The notes below the pieces were generated by a model, which was not told the DNA's origin, did no database searches, and was given only the letters and a program-made list of their open reading frames with translations. The translations under genes were made by a program, and so were the position numbers. From Azospirillum sp. B510 (GTDB taxonomy: Bacteria > Pseudomonadota > Alphaproteobacteria > Azospirillales > Azospirillaceae), in contig NC_013857.1 in NCBI RefSeq assembly GCF_000010725.1, positions 1 through 64,000 of the forward strand: a DNA stretch of 64,000 bases, in the 5' to 3' direction. Positions 16,599 through 26,457 of the stretch are shown piece after piece; positions within the stretch are counted from its first letter, which is position 1; the number at the start of each line of letters is the position of its first letter.

Positions 16599-17030
16599 TC
16601 AGCTTTCGCGGTCGTCGTCCGGGTCGCGGCGGGTCGCCAACTCGCGCAGCAGCCGCTCCTTGGCGGTCTTGCGGCTGGGCGGTCCGCCGGATCGCCCGAA
16701 CAATCCGCCCAGCAACCCGCCGGACTTCGGTCTTTCCGCCTCTTCCTCCGTCATCTGGGCGCGCTCCGCCTCGCGCCGGGCGAGCATGGCGGCGCGGTCG
16801 ACCAGCGGGGTGCGCAGCCGGCGCGGCAGCGCCTTGAAGGCCAGATTGGCGCGCTCCAGGTCGATCGGATCCTCGGTGGAGCGGGCGATGCGCAGCGCCA
16901 CCCGCAGCAGGTCGAGCCGCCAGCCATCCTCCGGCGCATGCGCCAGCGTCTCCGCCGCCGCCAGCAGGGTATCCAGTCCCTTTCCGGTCAGGCCGGTGGT
17001 GGTTCTTTCGATGTTGCTGTCGCGTCCCAT
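16599..17030 (-). CDS. Uncharacterised 143-aa protein
   Basis: A small soluble protein with a helical N-terminal core (GLDTLLAAAETLAHAPEDGW, ARSTEDPIDLERANLAFKAL) and a basic, Gly-rich C-terminus (SGGLLGGLFGRSGG). The ATG at 17030 is chosen because GAGGGTGA precedes it, although the frame stays open upstream. No domain is recognised, and nothing suggests membrane location. It lies upstream of the transglycosylase gene on the same strand with a 188-bp gap, so a shared transcript is possible but unproven. Confidence 0.7.
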   Translation of the reverse strand: MGRDSNIERTTTGLTGKGLDTLLAAAETLAHAPEDGWRLDLLRVALRIARSTEDPIDLERANLAFKALPRRLRTPLVDRAAMLARREAERAQMTEEEAERPKSGGLLGGLFGRSGGPPSRKTAKERLLRELATRRDPDDDRES

Positions 17031-17141
17031 GCCGTATTCGTCACCCTCGCGCTGAAGGCGGACTTTAGGACGGCGCGGCCGGCTTTGTCTGCCCCCAAGC
17101 GGCGACCGCGCCGTTTGGGTGGGGGGAGGGGGCGGCTGACG

Positions 17142-17177
17142 AAAAAAGGCCCTCCCCCCGTCGCCGGGAGGAGGGCC
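17142..17177 (-). terminator. Rho-independent terminator for katA
   Basis: On the minus strand a GC-rich stem (outer arms GGCCCTCC and GGAGGGCC) is followed directly by six T residues. It lies about 140 bp past the katA stop codon and has the classical intrinsic-terminator form. The rest of the 17031-17315 gap shows no open frame worth calling. Confidence 0.8.
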
Positions 17178-17315
17178 GCAAGTCGGTCGGGGAAATGCGC
17201 GGCGCGATGCCGGCACTCATGCCGCCGCCCAAAAGGGGGTTGGCGGGCGGGGCACCTCACACCCGGCCCCTCCGCATCGCGGCGGATGGGCCGGGAAACT
17301 CAACGCGAACTCACC

Positions 17316-18767
17316 TCACTCCGCCGCCTGCAACGTGGTCAGGCCCAGGCGCTTGGCGATGCCCTCGCCATAGGCCGGATCGGCGGCCAGGAAATGCTTC
17401 AGCTGGCGCTGCTGGACGAACAGCGGGGCCTTGCTCAGGCTGCCGGCGATGTTGTCCATCAGCCGGTCCTGCGCCTCCACCCCGATCAGGCGGAACAGCG
17501 CGCCGGCCTGGGCGTAGTCGTCGTTGCCCTCGCGGTGGTCATAGTGGGCGGCGTCGCCGCTGATGCGCAGCGGCGGCTCGCTCGCCACCCCGGTCTGGGC
17601 CGGACCGCCGAAGCTGTTCGGCTCGTAGTTCGGGCGGCCGCCGCCATTGCCGTCGGTGCGCATGGCGCCGTCCCGCTGGTAATTGTGGACCGGGCAGCCC
17701 TGCGGCTTGTTGACCGGGATCTGGGCGTAATTGCCGCCCAGACGGTAGCGGTGGGCGTCGGCATAGGCGAACAGCCGGCCTTGCAGCATCTTGTCGGGGC
17801 TGAAGGAGATGCCGGGCACCACGCTGGCCGGGCTGAAGGCCGACTGCTCGGTCTCGGCGAAGAAATTCTCCGGGTTGCGGTTCAGCACCAGCTCGCCGAT
17901 CTCGATCAGCGGGTAATCGGCGTGCGGCCACACCTTGGTCAGGTCGAACGGGTTGATGCGGTAGGCGTCGGCCTCGGCCTCCGGCATGATCTGCACCGAG
18001 ACGGTCCAGGCCGGGAAATCGCCGTCCTCGATGGCGGCGAACAGGTCGCGGGTGGCGTGGTCGGGGTCGATGCCGGCCATCGTCGTCGCCTGGGCGGCGG
18101 TGAAGTTCTGGATGCCCTGGCGGGTCTTGAAATGGTACTTGACCCAGAAGCGCTCGTTGGCGGCGTTGATCCAGGAGAAGGTGTGGCTGCCGAAGCCGTC
18201 CATGTGGCGATAGCCGCGCGGCGTGCCGCGGTCGCTGAACAGGATGGTCAGCTGGTGCATCGTCTCCGGCGACAGCGAGAAGAAGTCCCACATCGCGGTG
18301 GGATCCTTCAGGTTGGTGGCCGGGTTGCGCTTCTGGGTGTGGATGAAGTCGGGGAACTTCAGCGGATCGCGCAGGAAGAAGATCGGCGTGTTGTTGCCGA
18401 CCAGATCGTAATTGCCCTCTTCCGTGTAGAACTTGATGGCGAAGCCGCGCGGATCGCGCTCGGCGTCGGCGGAGCCCTTCTCGCCGCCCACGGTGGAGAA
18501 GCGCAGGAACACGCCGGTCTCCTTGCCCACATCCGACAGGAAGGCGGCCTTGGTCCACCGCGTCACGTCGCGGGTGACGCGGAAGGTGCCGTAGGCGCCG
18601 GCGCCCTTGGCATGGACCACGCGTTCGGGAATGCGTTCGCGGTTGAAGTGGGCCAGCTTCTCGATCAGGTGGAAGTCCTGCAGCAGCAGCGGACCGCGCG
18701 GCCCGGCGCTCAGCGAATTCTGGTTGTCGGGAACGGGCTGGCCGAAGCTGGTGGTCAGGGTGCTCAT
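17316..18767 (-). CDS. katA: Monofunctional heme catalase
   Basis: A 483-aa small-subunit, clade-3-like catalase that dismutates hydrogen peroxide. Catalytic His52 sits in RVVHAKGAGAYG, the distal Asn in VGNNTPIFF (residues 124-125), and the proximal heme ligand Tyr334 in RLFAYADAHRYRLG. There is no signal peptide, so it acts in the cytoplasm. The ATG at 18767 is preferred to one 9 bp upstream because GAGAGG is properly spaced only for the former. It is divergent from oxyR, which fits peroxide-induced expression. A strong terminator follows. Confidence 0.96.
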   Translation of the reverse strand: MSTLTTSFGQPVPDNQNSLSAGPRGPLLLQDFHLIEKLAHFNRERIPERVVHAKGAGAYGTFRVTRDVTRWTKAAFLSDVGKETGVFLRFSTVGGEKGSADAERDPRGFAIKFYTEEGNYDLVGNNTPIFFLRDPLKFPDFIHTQKRNPATNLKDPTAMWDFFSLSPETMHQLTILFSDRGTPRGYRHMDGFGSHTFSWINAANERFWVKYHFKTRQGIQNFTAAQATTMAGIDPDHATRDLFAAIEDGDFPAWTVSVQIMPEAEADAYRINPFDLTKVWPHADYPLIEIGELVLNRNPENFFAETEQSAFSPASVVPGISFSPDKMLQGRLFAYADAHRYRLGGNYAQIPVNKPQGCPVHNYQRDGAMRTDGNGGGRPNYEPNSFGGPAQTGVASEPPLRISGDAAHYDHREGNDDYAQAGALFRLIGVEAQDRLMDNIAGSLSKAPLFVQQRQLKHFLAADPAYGEGIAKRLGLTTLQAAE

Positions 18768-18891
18768 CCGGGTCATCCTCTCAGAAGGCGGTGCCGCCCG
18801 ATCTGCTGTCGTGCGACGCGGCGTCATTGTCTCGCCTCTGGTTATCCGGCGTCTTGAACGATATATCCAAGACATTGAAGGAAATGCACCA

Positions 18892-18906
18892 ATAGGCACC
18901 GTCTAT
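18892..18906. promoter_or_regulatory. OxyR-type site overlapping the oxyR start
   Basis: ATAG-N7-CTAT, the classic half of an OxyR operator, lies in the katA/oxyR gap with its last two bases inside the oxyR ATG (18905). A weaker ATAT-N7-ACAT pattern lies about 21 bp further toward katA (from 18871), two helical turns away, as expected for the tetramer. Bound OxyR here would block its own translation-start region and could activate katA. Confidence 0.6.
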
Positions 18907-19840
18907 GAATATCGCCGGCCTGTCCCTGCGGGATCTGGAATATGTCGTCGCCGTCGCCGAGTTGCGCCATTTCGGCCGCGCCGCCGAGCGCTGCGCCGTC
19001 AGCCAGCCCTCGCTCAGCGCCCAGATCCGCAAGCTGGAGGAGGCTCTCGGCCTCTCCCTGTTCGAGCGGACCAGCCGCAAGGTCCTGCTGACCCCGCGCG
19101 GCGAGGCGGTGGTGACGCAGGCCCGCGTCGTGCTGGAGCAGGCGCGGCGGCTGCTGGCGCTGGCCGACGGTTCGGACGGGGCGCTGACCGGCCGGCTGCG
19201 GCTGGCGGCCATCCACACGCTCGGCCCCTATCTGTTCCCCCACATCCTGCCGCCGCTGCGCGCCGCCTGGCCCGAGCTGACCCTGATCCTGTCGGAGGGC
19301 CGCACCGACAGCCTGCTGGAGGAACTGCGCGACGGCCGGATCGACGCCGTTCTGCTGGCCCTGCCGGTGGAGGGCGAGGGGCTGACGGCGGAACCGCTGT
19401 TCTTCGAGCCCTTCCTGCTCGCCCACCCCACCGGCCATCGCCTCCGCGCCACGCCCGGCCTGTCGCTGAACCATCTCGACCCGGCCGAGCTGCTGCTGCT
19501 GGAGGAGGGGCATTGCCTGCGCGATCAGGCGCTGGCCGCCTGCGGGCTCAGCGCGCGGGGCGGCGGCGTCCACGCCACCGGGCTGGAGACGCTGCGCCAC
19601 ATGGTGGCGGCCGGCGCCGGCTGCACGCTGATGCCGCTGCTGGCGACAACGGGGGATGACGGGGCGGCGGCCAGCGTCGGCGGGCTGGTCGACTATCGCG
19701 CCTTCGAGGCCGGCACGCCGCCCGGCCGCGTCGTCGGTCTGGTCTGGCGCGCCAGCGACCCGCGCGACCGCGGCCTGCGCGAACTGGTCGACCTGTTGCG
19801 CCGCCGGATGCCGGCCGGGACCGGACCGGTCCTATCCTGA
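18905..19840 (+). CDS. oxyR: Hydrogen-peroxide sensor OxyR (LysR family)
   Basis: A 311-aa LysR-type regulator. The N-terminal winged HTH (GRAAERCAVSQPSLSAQIRK) is followed by an effector domain holding Cys204 and Cys213 in EGHCLRDQALAACG, nine residues apart exactly as the redox pair of E. coli OxyR (199/208). Disulfide formation by peroxide would switch it to an activator. Divergent katA is the evident target. The start is supported by the domain beginning at once (SLRDLEYVVAVAE), though no strong ribosome-binding site is seen. Confidence 0.93.
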   Translation: MNIAGLSLRDLEYVVAVAELRHFGRAAERCAVSQPSLSAQIRKLEEALGLSLFERTSRKVLLTPRGEAVVTQARVVLEQARRLLALADGSDGALTGRLRLAAIHTLGPYLFPHILPPLRAAWPELTLILSEGRTDSLLEELRDGRIDAVLLALPVEGEGLTAEPLFFEPFLLAHPTGHRLRATPGLSLNHLDPAELLLLEEGHCLRDQALAACGLSARGGGVHATGLETLRHMVAAGAGCTLMPLLATTGDDGAAASVGGLVDYRAFEAGTPPGRVVGLVWRASDPRDRGLRELVDLLRRRMPAGTGPVLS

Positions 19841-19975
19841 AGGGCCGATCCTGAAGGGCTGAATGGCGGCGGGACGGAACAAGCGCCGATCGGCCGGGTT
19901 GAAGGCACGGCCCACGCTCCTCACTGTCGGGGAGCGCGGGCGTGATTTTCGATCCAGGCGGAGAAGCGGGCGATC

Positions 19976-22288
19976 ATGGCGAACATCCTGAGGCAGGCGA
20001 CGCGGCTCGGTGAAGGATTGCCCTTTCCGCTGGGCGCGACATGGGACGGGCTCGGCGTCAACTTCGCCCTGTTTTCGGCCAACGCGACCAGGGTCGAGCT
20101 GTGCCTGTTCGACGAGAGCGGCGAGGAGGAGCTTGAGCGGATCGAGCTTCCCGAATTCACCAACGAGATCTGGCACGGCTATCTTCCCGACGCCCGGCCC
20201 GGCCTGCTCTACGGCTACCGGGTCCACGGCCCCTACGAGCCGGAGCAGGGGCACCGCTTCAACCCCAACAAGCTGCTGCTCGACCCCTATGCCAAGGAGC
20301 TGGTCGGCGAGATCCGCTGGAACCCGGCCCATTTCGGCTATGTGATGGAATCGGGCGACGATCTGACCTTCGACGAGCGCGACAGCGCGCCCTTCATGCC
20401 GAAATGCAAGGTGATCGACCCCGCCTTCACCTGGGGCCGCGACCACAAGCCCGGCATCGCCTGGGACCGCACCATCTTCTACGAGACCCATGTGAAGGGC
20501 TTCACCAGGCTGCATCCGGCGGTGCCCGACAGCCTGCGCGGCACCTATGGCGGCCTGGCGGTGAAGGAGGTGGTGGACTATATCGGTTCGCTCGGCGTCA
20601 CCTCGGTGGAGCTGCTGCCGGTCCACGCCTTCGTCCAGGACCAGCATCTGGTCGACAAGGAACTGGCCAATTATTGGGGCTACAACTCCATCGGCTTCTT
20701 CGCGCCGGAGCCGCGCTATGCCGCATCGGGCAACGCCATCAAGGAATTCAAGGAGATGGTGGCCCATCTCCACAATGCCGGGTTGGAGGTGATCCTCGAT
20801 GTCGTCTACAACCACACGGCCGAGGGCAACGAGCGCGGGCCCACCCTGTCCTTCAAGGGCATCGACAACGCCTCCTACTACCGGCTGATCCCGGACCGGA
20901 AGCGCTACTACATCAACGAGACCGGGACCGGGAACACCGTCAATCTCAGCAACCCCCGCGTCCTGCAAATGGTCACCGACAGCCTGCGCTACTGGGCGAC
21001 GGAGATGCATGTCGACGGCTTCCGCTTCGACCTCGCCACCATCCTCGGCCGCGAGCCCTACGGCTTCGACGAGGGCGGCGGCTTCCTCGACAGCTGTCTC
21101 CAGGACCCGATCCTGAACAGCGTCAAGCTGATCGCCGAGCCGTGGGACTGCGGCCCCGGCGGTTATCAGGTCGGCAATTTCCCGCCGGGCTGGGCGGAAT
21201 GGAACGACCGCTACCGCGACACCGTCCGCGCCTTCTGGAAGGGCGACGAGGGCAAGCTGCCGGAGGTGGCGCCGCGCCTGTGCGGCTCGGCCGACCTGTT
21301 CGACAAGCGCGGGCGCAAGCCCTGGGCCAGCGTGAACTTCATCACCGCCCATGACGGCTACACCTTGAACGACCTCGTCTCCTACAACCACAAGCACAAT
21401 GAGGCGAACGGCGAGGGCAACAACGACGGCCACTCCCACAATCTGTCCTGGAACCATGGGGTGGAGGGGCCGACCGACGATCCGGAAATCAGAGCGCTCC
21501 GGGAGCGGCAGAAGCGCAACATGCTGGCGACGCTGCTGTTGTCGCAGGGGTCGCCGATGCTGCTGGCCGGCGACGAGTTCGGCAACACCCAGCACGGCAA
21601 CAACAACGCCTATTGCCAGGACAACGAGACGGCCTGGCTGAACTGGGACGACATCGACGAGGAGGGGCAGTCGCTGGTCGAGTTCGTCCGCCGCGTGGTG
21701 GCGGTGCGCCAGTCCTTCCCCATGCTGCGCCGCGGCCGGTTCCTGTCCGGTGAATACAATGCCGAATTCGACGTCAAGGACGTCACCTGGCTGACCCCCG
21801 GCGGCGACGAGATGGCGGAGGCCAACTGGCATGACGGCAACGCCCGCTGCCTCGGCATGCTGCTGGACGGCCGGGCGCAGGCCAGCGGCATCAAGCGTCC
21901 GGCGATGGACGCCACCCTGCTGCTGGTGATCAACGCCCATCATGACGTGGTGGAGTTCACGCTGCCGGAGGTGACCGGCGGCAGCGTCTGGCGCTGTCTG
22001 GTCGACACCAACCTGCCGGAGCCCGACGAGGCGCCGCGCGTCAACACCGGCGAGGGCTATGTGGTGACGGGGCGCTCGCTGCTGCTGCTGGCGCTGGAAC
22101 CGGAGGGCAAGACCTCCTTCGCGCTGCGCCGTGCCGCCCGCGCGCTGCGCAGCGTCGCCGAAAGCCCGACGACGGTGTCGTCCTATGGCGAGGAGGGCGC
22201 CGGGGCGGGGGAGGGTGGGGAGGTCGAGGAACCGGTCAAGGCGGAAGCGGATGCGCAGTCCACCCCCGACACGAGGAAACCGGCCTGA
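19976..22288 (+). CDS. glgX: Glycogen debranching enzyme GlgX
   Basis: A 770-aa cytoplasmic isoamylase-type alpha-1,6-glucosidase that trims short branches from glycogen. An N-terminal CBM48 domain (GATWDGLGVNFALFSANAT) precedes a GH13 barrel with nucleophile Asp352 in DGFRFDLA, acid/base Glu388 in IAEPWD and Asp460 in TAHDGYT. The final 60 residues are a low-complexity Glu/Ala/Gly tail beyond the usual GlgX end. No other glycogen gene is nearby. It starts 135 bp after oxyR, so separate transcription is likely. Confidence 0.96.
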   Translation: MANILRQATRLGEGLPFPLGATWDGLGVNFALFSANATRVELCLFDESGEEELERIELPEFTNEIWHGYLPDARPGLLYGYRVHGPYEPEQGHRFNPNKLLLDPYAKELVGEIRWNPAHFGYVMESGDDLTFDERDSAPFMPKCKVIDPAFTWGRDHKPGIAWDRTIFYETHVKGFTRLHPAVPDSLRGTYGGLAVKEVVDYIGSLGVTSVELLPVHAFVQDQHLVDKELANYWGYNSIGFFAPEPRYAASGNAIKEFKEMVAHLHNAGLEVILDVVYNHTAEGNERGPTLSFKGIDNASYYRLIPDRKRYYINETGTGNTVNLSNPRVLQMVTDSLRYWATEMHVDGFRFDLATILGREPYGFDEGGGFLDSCLQDPILNSVKLIAEPWDCGPGGYQVGNFPPGWAEWNDRYRDTVRAFWKGDEGKLPEVAPRLCGSADLFDKRGRKPWASVNFITAHDGYTLNDLVSYNHKHNEANGEGNNDGHSHNLSWNHGVEGPTDDPEIRALRERQKRNMLATLLLSQGSPMLLAGDEFGNTQHGNNNAYCQDNETAWLNWDDIDEEGQSLVEFVRRVVAVRQSFPMLRRGRFLSGEYNAEFDVKDVTWLTPGGDEMAEANWHDGNARCLGMLLDGRAQASGIKRPAMDATLLLVINAHHDVVEFTLPEVTGGSVWRCLVDTNLPEPDEAPRVNTGEGYVVTGRSLLLLALEPEGKTSFALRRAARALRSVAESPTTVSSYGEEGAGAGEGGEVEEPVKAEADAQSTPDTRKPA

Positions 22289-22301
22289 CCCGATGCTCAA
22301 T

Positions 22302-22328
22302 CCCCCTCTCCCCCCGGGGAGAGGGGAT
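22302..22328. repeat. CCCTCTCCC-type palindrome after glgX
   Basis: CCCCTCTCCCC and GGGGAGAGGGG face each other with almost no loop in the 64-bp gap after glgX. It is another member of the dispersed CCCTCTCCC hairpin family and may attenuate transcription from glgX into the next gene. Confidence 0.6.
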
Positions 22329-22352
22329 CCTCCGACCCCCCGGACCCCCGCC

Positions 22353-23432
22353 ATGAAACTCTTCGAATGCCAGAACTGTCGCCAGCCTCTCTATTTCGAG
22401 AACACGCTGTGCGAGCGCTGCGGCCATCGGCTCGGCTATCTGCCGGACGTCGGCACCCTGTCGGCGATCGACCCCACCGGCGATGACGGGGTGTGGCGGG
22501 CGCTCGCCGCCAGCGAGCCGCTTTACAAATTCTGTGCGAATGCCGAACTGGACGCCTGCAACTGGATGCTGCCGGCCGAGTCATCCGACAGCCATTGCGC
22601 CGCCTGCCGGCACAATCACACCATCCCCGACCTGTCCGACATCGACAATTTGCCGCGCTGGCGCAAGCTGGAGTTGGCCAAGCATCATCTGTTCTACACG
22701 TTGACCAACCTGAAACTGCCGTTGCGGACCCGGACGGAAAATCCGCAGGAGGGGCTGGCCTTCGACTTCCTGTCCGACAGCGTCGCCGCCGACGGCACGG
22801 TGACGCCGGTGCTGACCGGCCATGCCAACGGCCTGATCACCATCAACGTCGCCGAGGCCGACGATGCCGAGCGCGAGAAGCGCCGCGCCGAGATGGGCGA
22901 GCCCTACCGCACGCTGCTCGGCCATTTCCGGCATGAGAGCGGCCATTACATCTGGGACCGGCTGGTGCGCGATGATCCGGCCTTGCTGGAACGCTTCCGC
23001 GCCCTGTTCGGCGACGAACGGCAGGATTACGGCGAGGCGCTGAAGCACCACTACGCCAACGGCGCGCCGCCGGACTGGCAGGACGGCTTCGTCAGCAGCT
23101 ACGCCACCGCCCACCCGTGGGAGGATTTCGCCGAGACCTGGGCGCATTACCTGCACATCGTCGACACGCTGGAAACCGCCCGCGCCTTCGGCCTGAAGAT
23201 CCGCCCGCGCATCACCGAGGGGGCGGAACTGGAGGCTGAGATCGACTTCAACCCCCATCGGGCGCGGCGGGTCGAGGAACTGATCGACTCCTGGTTGCCG
23301 CTGACCTATGCGGTGAACAGCCTGAACCGCAGCATGGGCCAGCCGGATCTCTATCCCTTCATCCTGTCCCCGGCGGTGATCGAAAAGCTGGGCTTCATGA
23401 ACGGCATGGTGCGGGGAGTGGAGGGGCGTTAG
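22353..23432 (+). CDS. Zinc-ribbon putative metallopeptidase
   Basis: A 359-aa soluble protein. Residues 1-30 form a zinc ribbon (CQNC near residue 6 and CERCGHRLG), with a second CxxC pair (HCAACRHNH) near residue 88. HESGHYIWDRL near residue 195 is a HExxH metal site, the mark of the DUF2248/putative zinc-binding peptidase family. A distal ligand probably lies in AHPWEDFAETWAHYLH. The natural substrate is unknown. The ATG at 22353 is chosen because the domain begins there, while the longer frame overlaps glgX. Confidence 0.9.
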   Translation: MKLFECQNCRQPLYFENTLCERCGHRLGYLPDVGTLSAIDPTGDDGVWRALAASEPLYKFCANAELDACNWMLPAESSDSHCAACRHNHTIPDLSDIDNLPRWRKLELAKHHLFYTLTNLKLPLRTRTENPQEGLAFDFLSDSVAADGTVTPVLTGHANGLITINVAEADDAEREKRRAEMGEPYRTLLGHFRHESGHYIWDRLVRDDPALLERFRALFGDERQDYGEALKHHYANGAPPDWQDGFVSSYATAHPWEDFAETWAHYLHIVDTLETARAFGLKIRPRITEGAELEAEIDFNPHRARRVEELIDSWLPLTYAVNSLNRSMGQPDLYPFILSPAVIEKLGFMNGMVRGVEGR

Positions 23433-23601
23433 CTCCCCGCCCAGCCGATCTCGTGGAGGGGCTCTCTCATTCCAGCCCATTATGAGGGCTTAAGCGGAAG
23501 CACCGGCGGATCGCACAATCTGAAGGTGTGAGAAATCCATTCCGATCGCCTCTCTGGAGTTCGCAACCCCAAAAAAGTTTGTGACACTGACGTTCAGCAT
23601 A

Positions 23602-23630
23602 TTGCGTAAAAAGGAAAAGGCCGCTAGCTA
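23602..23630 (+). promoter_or_regulatory. Candidate sigma-70 promoter for small RNA
   Basis: TTGCGT (23602-23607) and TAGCTA (23625-23630) are separated by exactly 17 bp in a non-coding stretch. They would start a transcript near 23636, upstream of a strong terminator. Confidence 0.4.
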
Positions 23631-23635
23631 TACAG

Positions 23636-23735
23636 CCGCGGCCCGAGTTTAGGGAGGAAACGCCTGAAAGGCGATCGAAACAATAAATAATGCTGCGTCG
23701 CCGAAAATCCAGCCCGTTGCGGCTGGATTTTTCGT
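23636..23735 (+). ncRNA. Candidate small RNA of about 100 nt
   Basis: The 421-bp gap between 23433 and 23853 has no convincing open frame but contains, in order, a plausible promoter, a purine-rich AGGGAGGAAACG segment, a short hairpin CGCC-TGAAA-GGCG (23661-23673), an A-rich unpaired stretch (GAAACAATAAATAATG), and a strong intrinsic terminator. This is the layout of a trans-acting, Hfq-type sRNA. The GGGAGGAAACG block could also be an unused ribosome-binding site. The family is not identified; alphaproteobacterial alpha-r sRNAs are the comparison to make. Confidence 0.5.
23704..23733 (+). terminator. Strong intrinsic terminator
   Basis: AAAATCCAGCC-CGTTGC-GGCTGGATTTT forms a perfect 11-bp stem with a 6-nt loop, the 3' arm running into T residues. 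It would terminate on either strand, because both arms carry A/T tracts. Confidence 0.85.
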
Positions 23736-23853
23736 TTATGACGCAAGATTCTTCCCTCCTTCGGCGGCGGCCCGGCGGAAGGGGATTCCCCGAATGGTTG
23801 GTTGGGCTATCATGCCGGCCCAACGAACCATGAAAACGGGAAGAGGCGTCATC

Positions 23854-24960
<1,107 letters not shown>

Positions 24961-25280
24961 GGCGACGGCGGGGGAGGGGGAGAGCCGTGGCGATTCTGCG
25001 GCGATTCGCCTCCCCTTTCGCGGCACCGGCTGATTTTCGTATTTTCGTCTGTCTGTCGGTGCGATTATCGGCCTTCTCAATCGCACGCGGATGGAGCACA
25101 CTGCCGGTCGAAGCGTGAGCAAAACCTTCGCTGTTGCACAAAAAATCGGCAAGCTGTTGAATTGATCAAGTCATAGTCATTCTTCTTGTCTATTTTCTTA
25201 AACGCGTGGTACCGTCGGGACCGAAATGACGGACCGGGGTGGCTACCCGGCCTCAGGTCGCCTGTGACGGGAGCGGACGG
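24961..25280. other. Non-coding gap before polyamine ABC operon
   Basis: No credible gene is seen here. The right half (25120-25210) is markedly AT-rich for this genome and includes AATTGATCAAGTCATAGTC and a run TTCTTGTCTATTTTCTTAAA, so the promoter of the downstream transport operon probably lies here. A single TTAAAC half-site (about 25199) resembles those in the regulator/gabD gap, but it is only one copy. Confidence 0.5.
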
Positions 25281-26390
25281 ATGGACGGCGGGATGATCGC
25301 GACGACAGAGACCCTGGTGCGCTTCACCGGGGTGCAGAAGACCTATGATGGCGAGCATCTCGTGGTGAAGAGCCTCGATCTCGACATCCGCAAGGGCGAG
25401 TTCCTGACGCTGCTGGGGCCGTCGGGCTCGGGCAAGACCACCACGCTGATGATGCTGGCCGGGTTCGAGGTGCCGACCCATGGCGACATCTTCATCGGCG
25501 ACCGGCCGATCAAGAACATGCCGCCGCACAAGCGCGACATCGGCATGGTCTTCCAGAACTACGCCCTGTTCCCGCATCTGACGATCGAAGAGAATGTCGC
25601 CTTCCCGCTGTCGGTGCGCGGCGTCGCCAAGGCGGAGGTCAAGGAGCGGGTCAAGGCCGCGCTCGACATGATCAAGCTCGGCAATCTCGCCAACCGCCGT
25701 CCCGGCCAGCTCTCCGGCGGCCAGCAGCAGCGCGTCGCGCTCGCCCGCGCCCTGGTCTTCAACCCGGCGCTGGTGCTGATGGACGAGCCGCTGGGTGCCT
25801 TGGACAAGCGCCTGCGCGAGCATATGCAGCTGGAGATCAAGCGCCTGCACGAGACGATGGGCCTGACCGTCGTCTATGTCACCCACGACCAGGGCGAGGC
25901 GCTGACGATGTCCGACCGCATCGCGGTCTTCAACGATGGTATCGTCCAGCAGATCGACCGCCCCGACGCGCTGTATGAGCGGCCGGTGAACAGCTTCGTC
26001 GCCAACTTCATCGGCGAGAACAATGTTCTCAGCGGCGTTGTTGAAAATATCGAACAGGGTTGGGCGCGCGTGGCGCTCGATGCCGGCGGTTCGGTGGTGG
26101 CGCAGGCGGTGAATGTCGGCGGCGCCGGCACCCGCACGTCGCTGTCGATCCGGCCGGAGCGCGTCGCCATCGAAACCGGCGACAGCGGTGATGCGACCAC
26201 CAACCGCCTGCCGGCGACGCTGACCGACCTGATCTATCTCGGCGACCATACGCTGGCGGTGCTGAGCTCGCCGGCCAACCCGGAATTCATGGTCAAGCTG
26301 CCGGCCGGCTCCTATGCCGGGCTGGTGCCGGGCCAGGACGTCTACATCGCTTTCCGCCCGGAGGACTGCCGGGCGCTCGATCCGGTCTGA
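25281..26390 (+). CDS. Polyamine-type ABC transporter ATPase (PotA-like)
   Basis: A 369-aa ATPase that energises uptake. Walker A is GPSGSGKTTT, the Q-loop is in VFQNYALFPH, the signature is LSGGQQQRVALARAL and Walker B is LVLMDEPLGALD, with the switch His in VTHDQGEA. Residues about 245-365 form the TOBE domain found in CUT1, spermidine and iron importers. The start at 25281 has GGGAG at good distance; ATG 25293 is possible. It leads a run of four transporter genes, so it probably serves the binding protein and two permeases that follow. Confidence 0.94.
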   Translation: MDGGMIATTETLVRFTGVQKTYDGEHLVVKSLDLDIRKGEFLTLLGPSGSGKTTTLMMLAGFEVPTHGDIFIGDRPIKNMPPHKRDIGMVFQNYALFPHLTIEENVAFPLSVRGVAKAEVKERVKAALDMIKLGNLANRRPGQLSGGQQQRVALARALVFNPALVLMDEPLGALDKRLREHMQLEIKRLHETMGLTVVYVTHDQGEALTMSDRIAVFNDGIVQQIDRPDALYERPVNSFVANFIGENNVLSGVVENIEQGWARVALDAGGSVVAQAVNVGGAGTRTSLSIRPERVAIETGDSGDATTNRLPATLTDLIYLGDHTLAVLSSPANPEFMVKLPAGSYAGLVPGQDVYIAFRPEDCRALDPV

Positions 26391-26457
26391 GGACGTGGCT
26401 CCTCAGCGCCAGGGTGCCTTCCAGCAACAACAACCGCGACGAATAAGGACGGGGATC

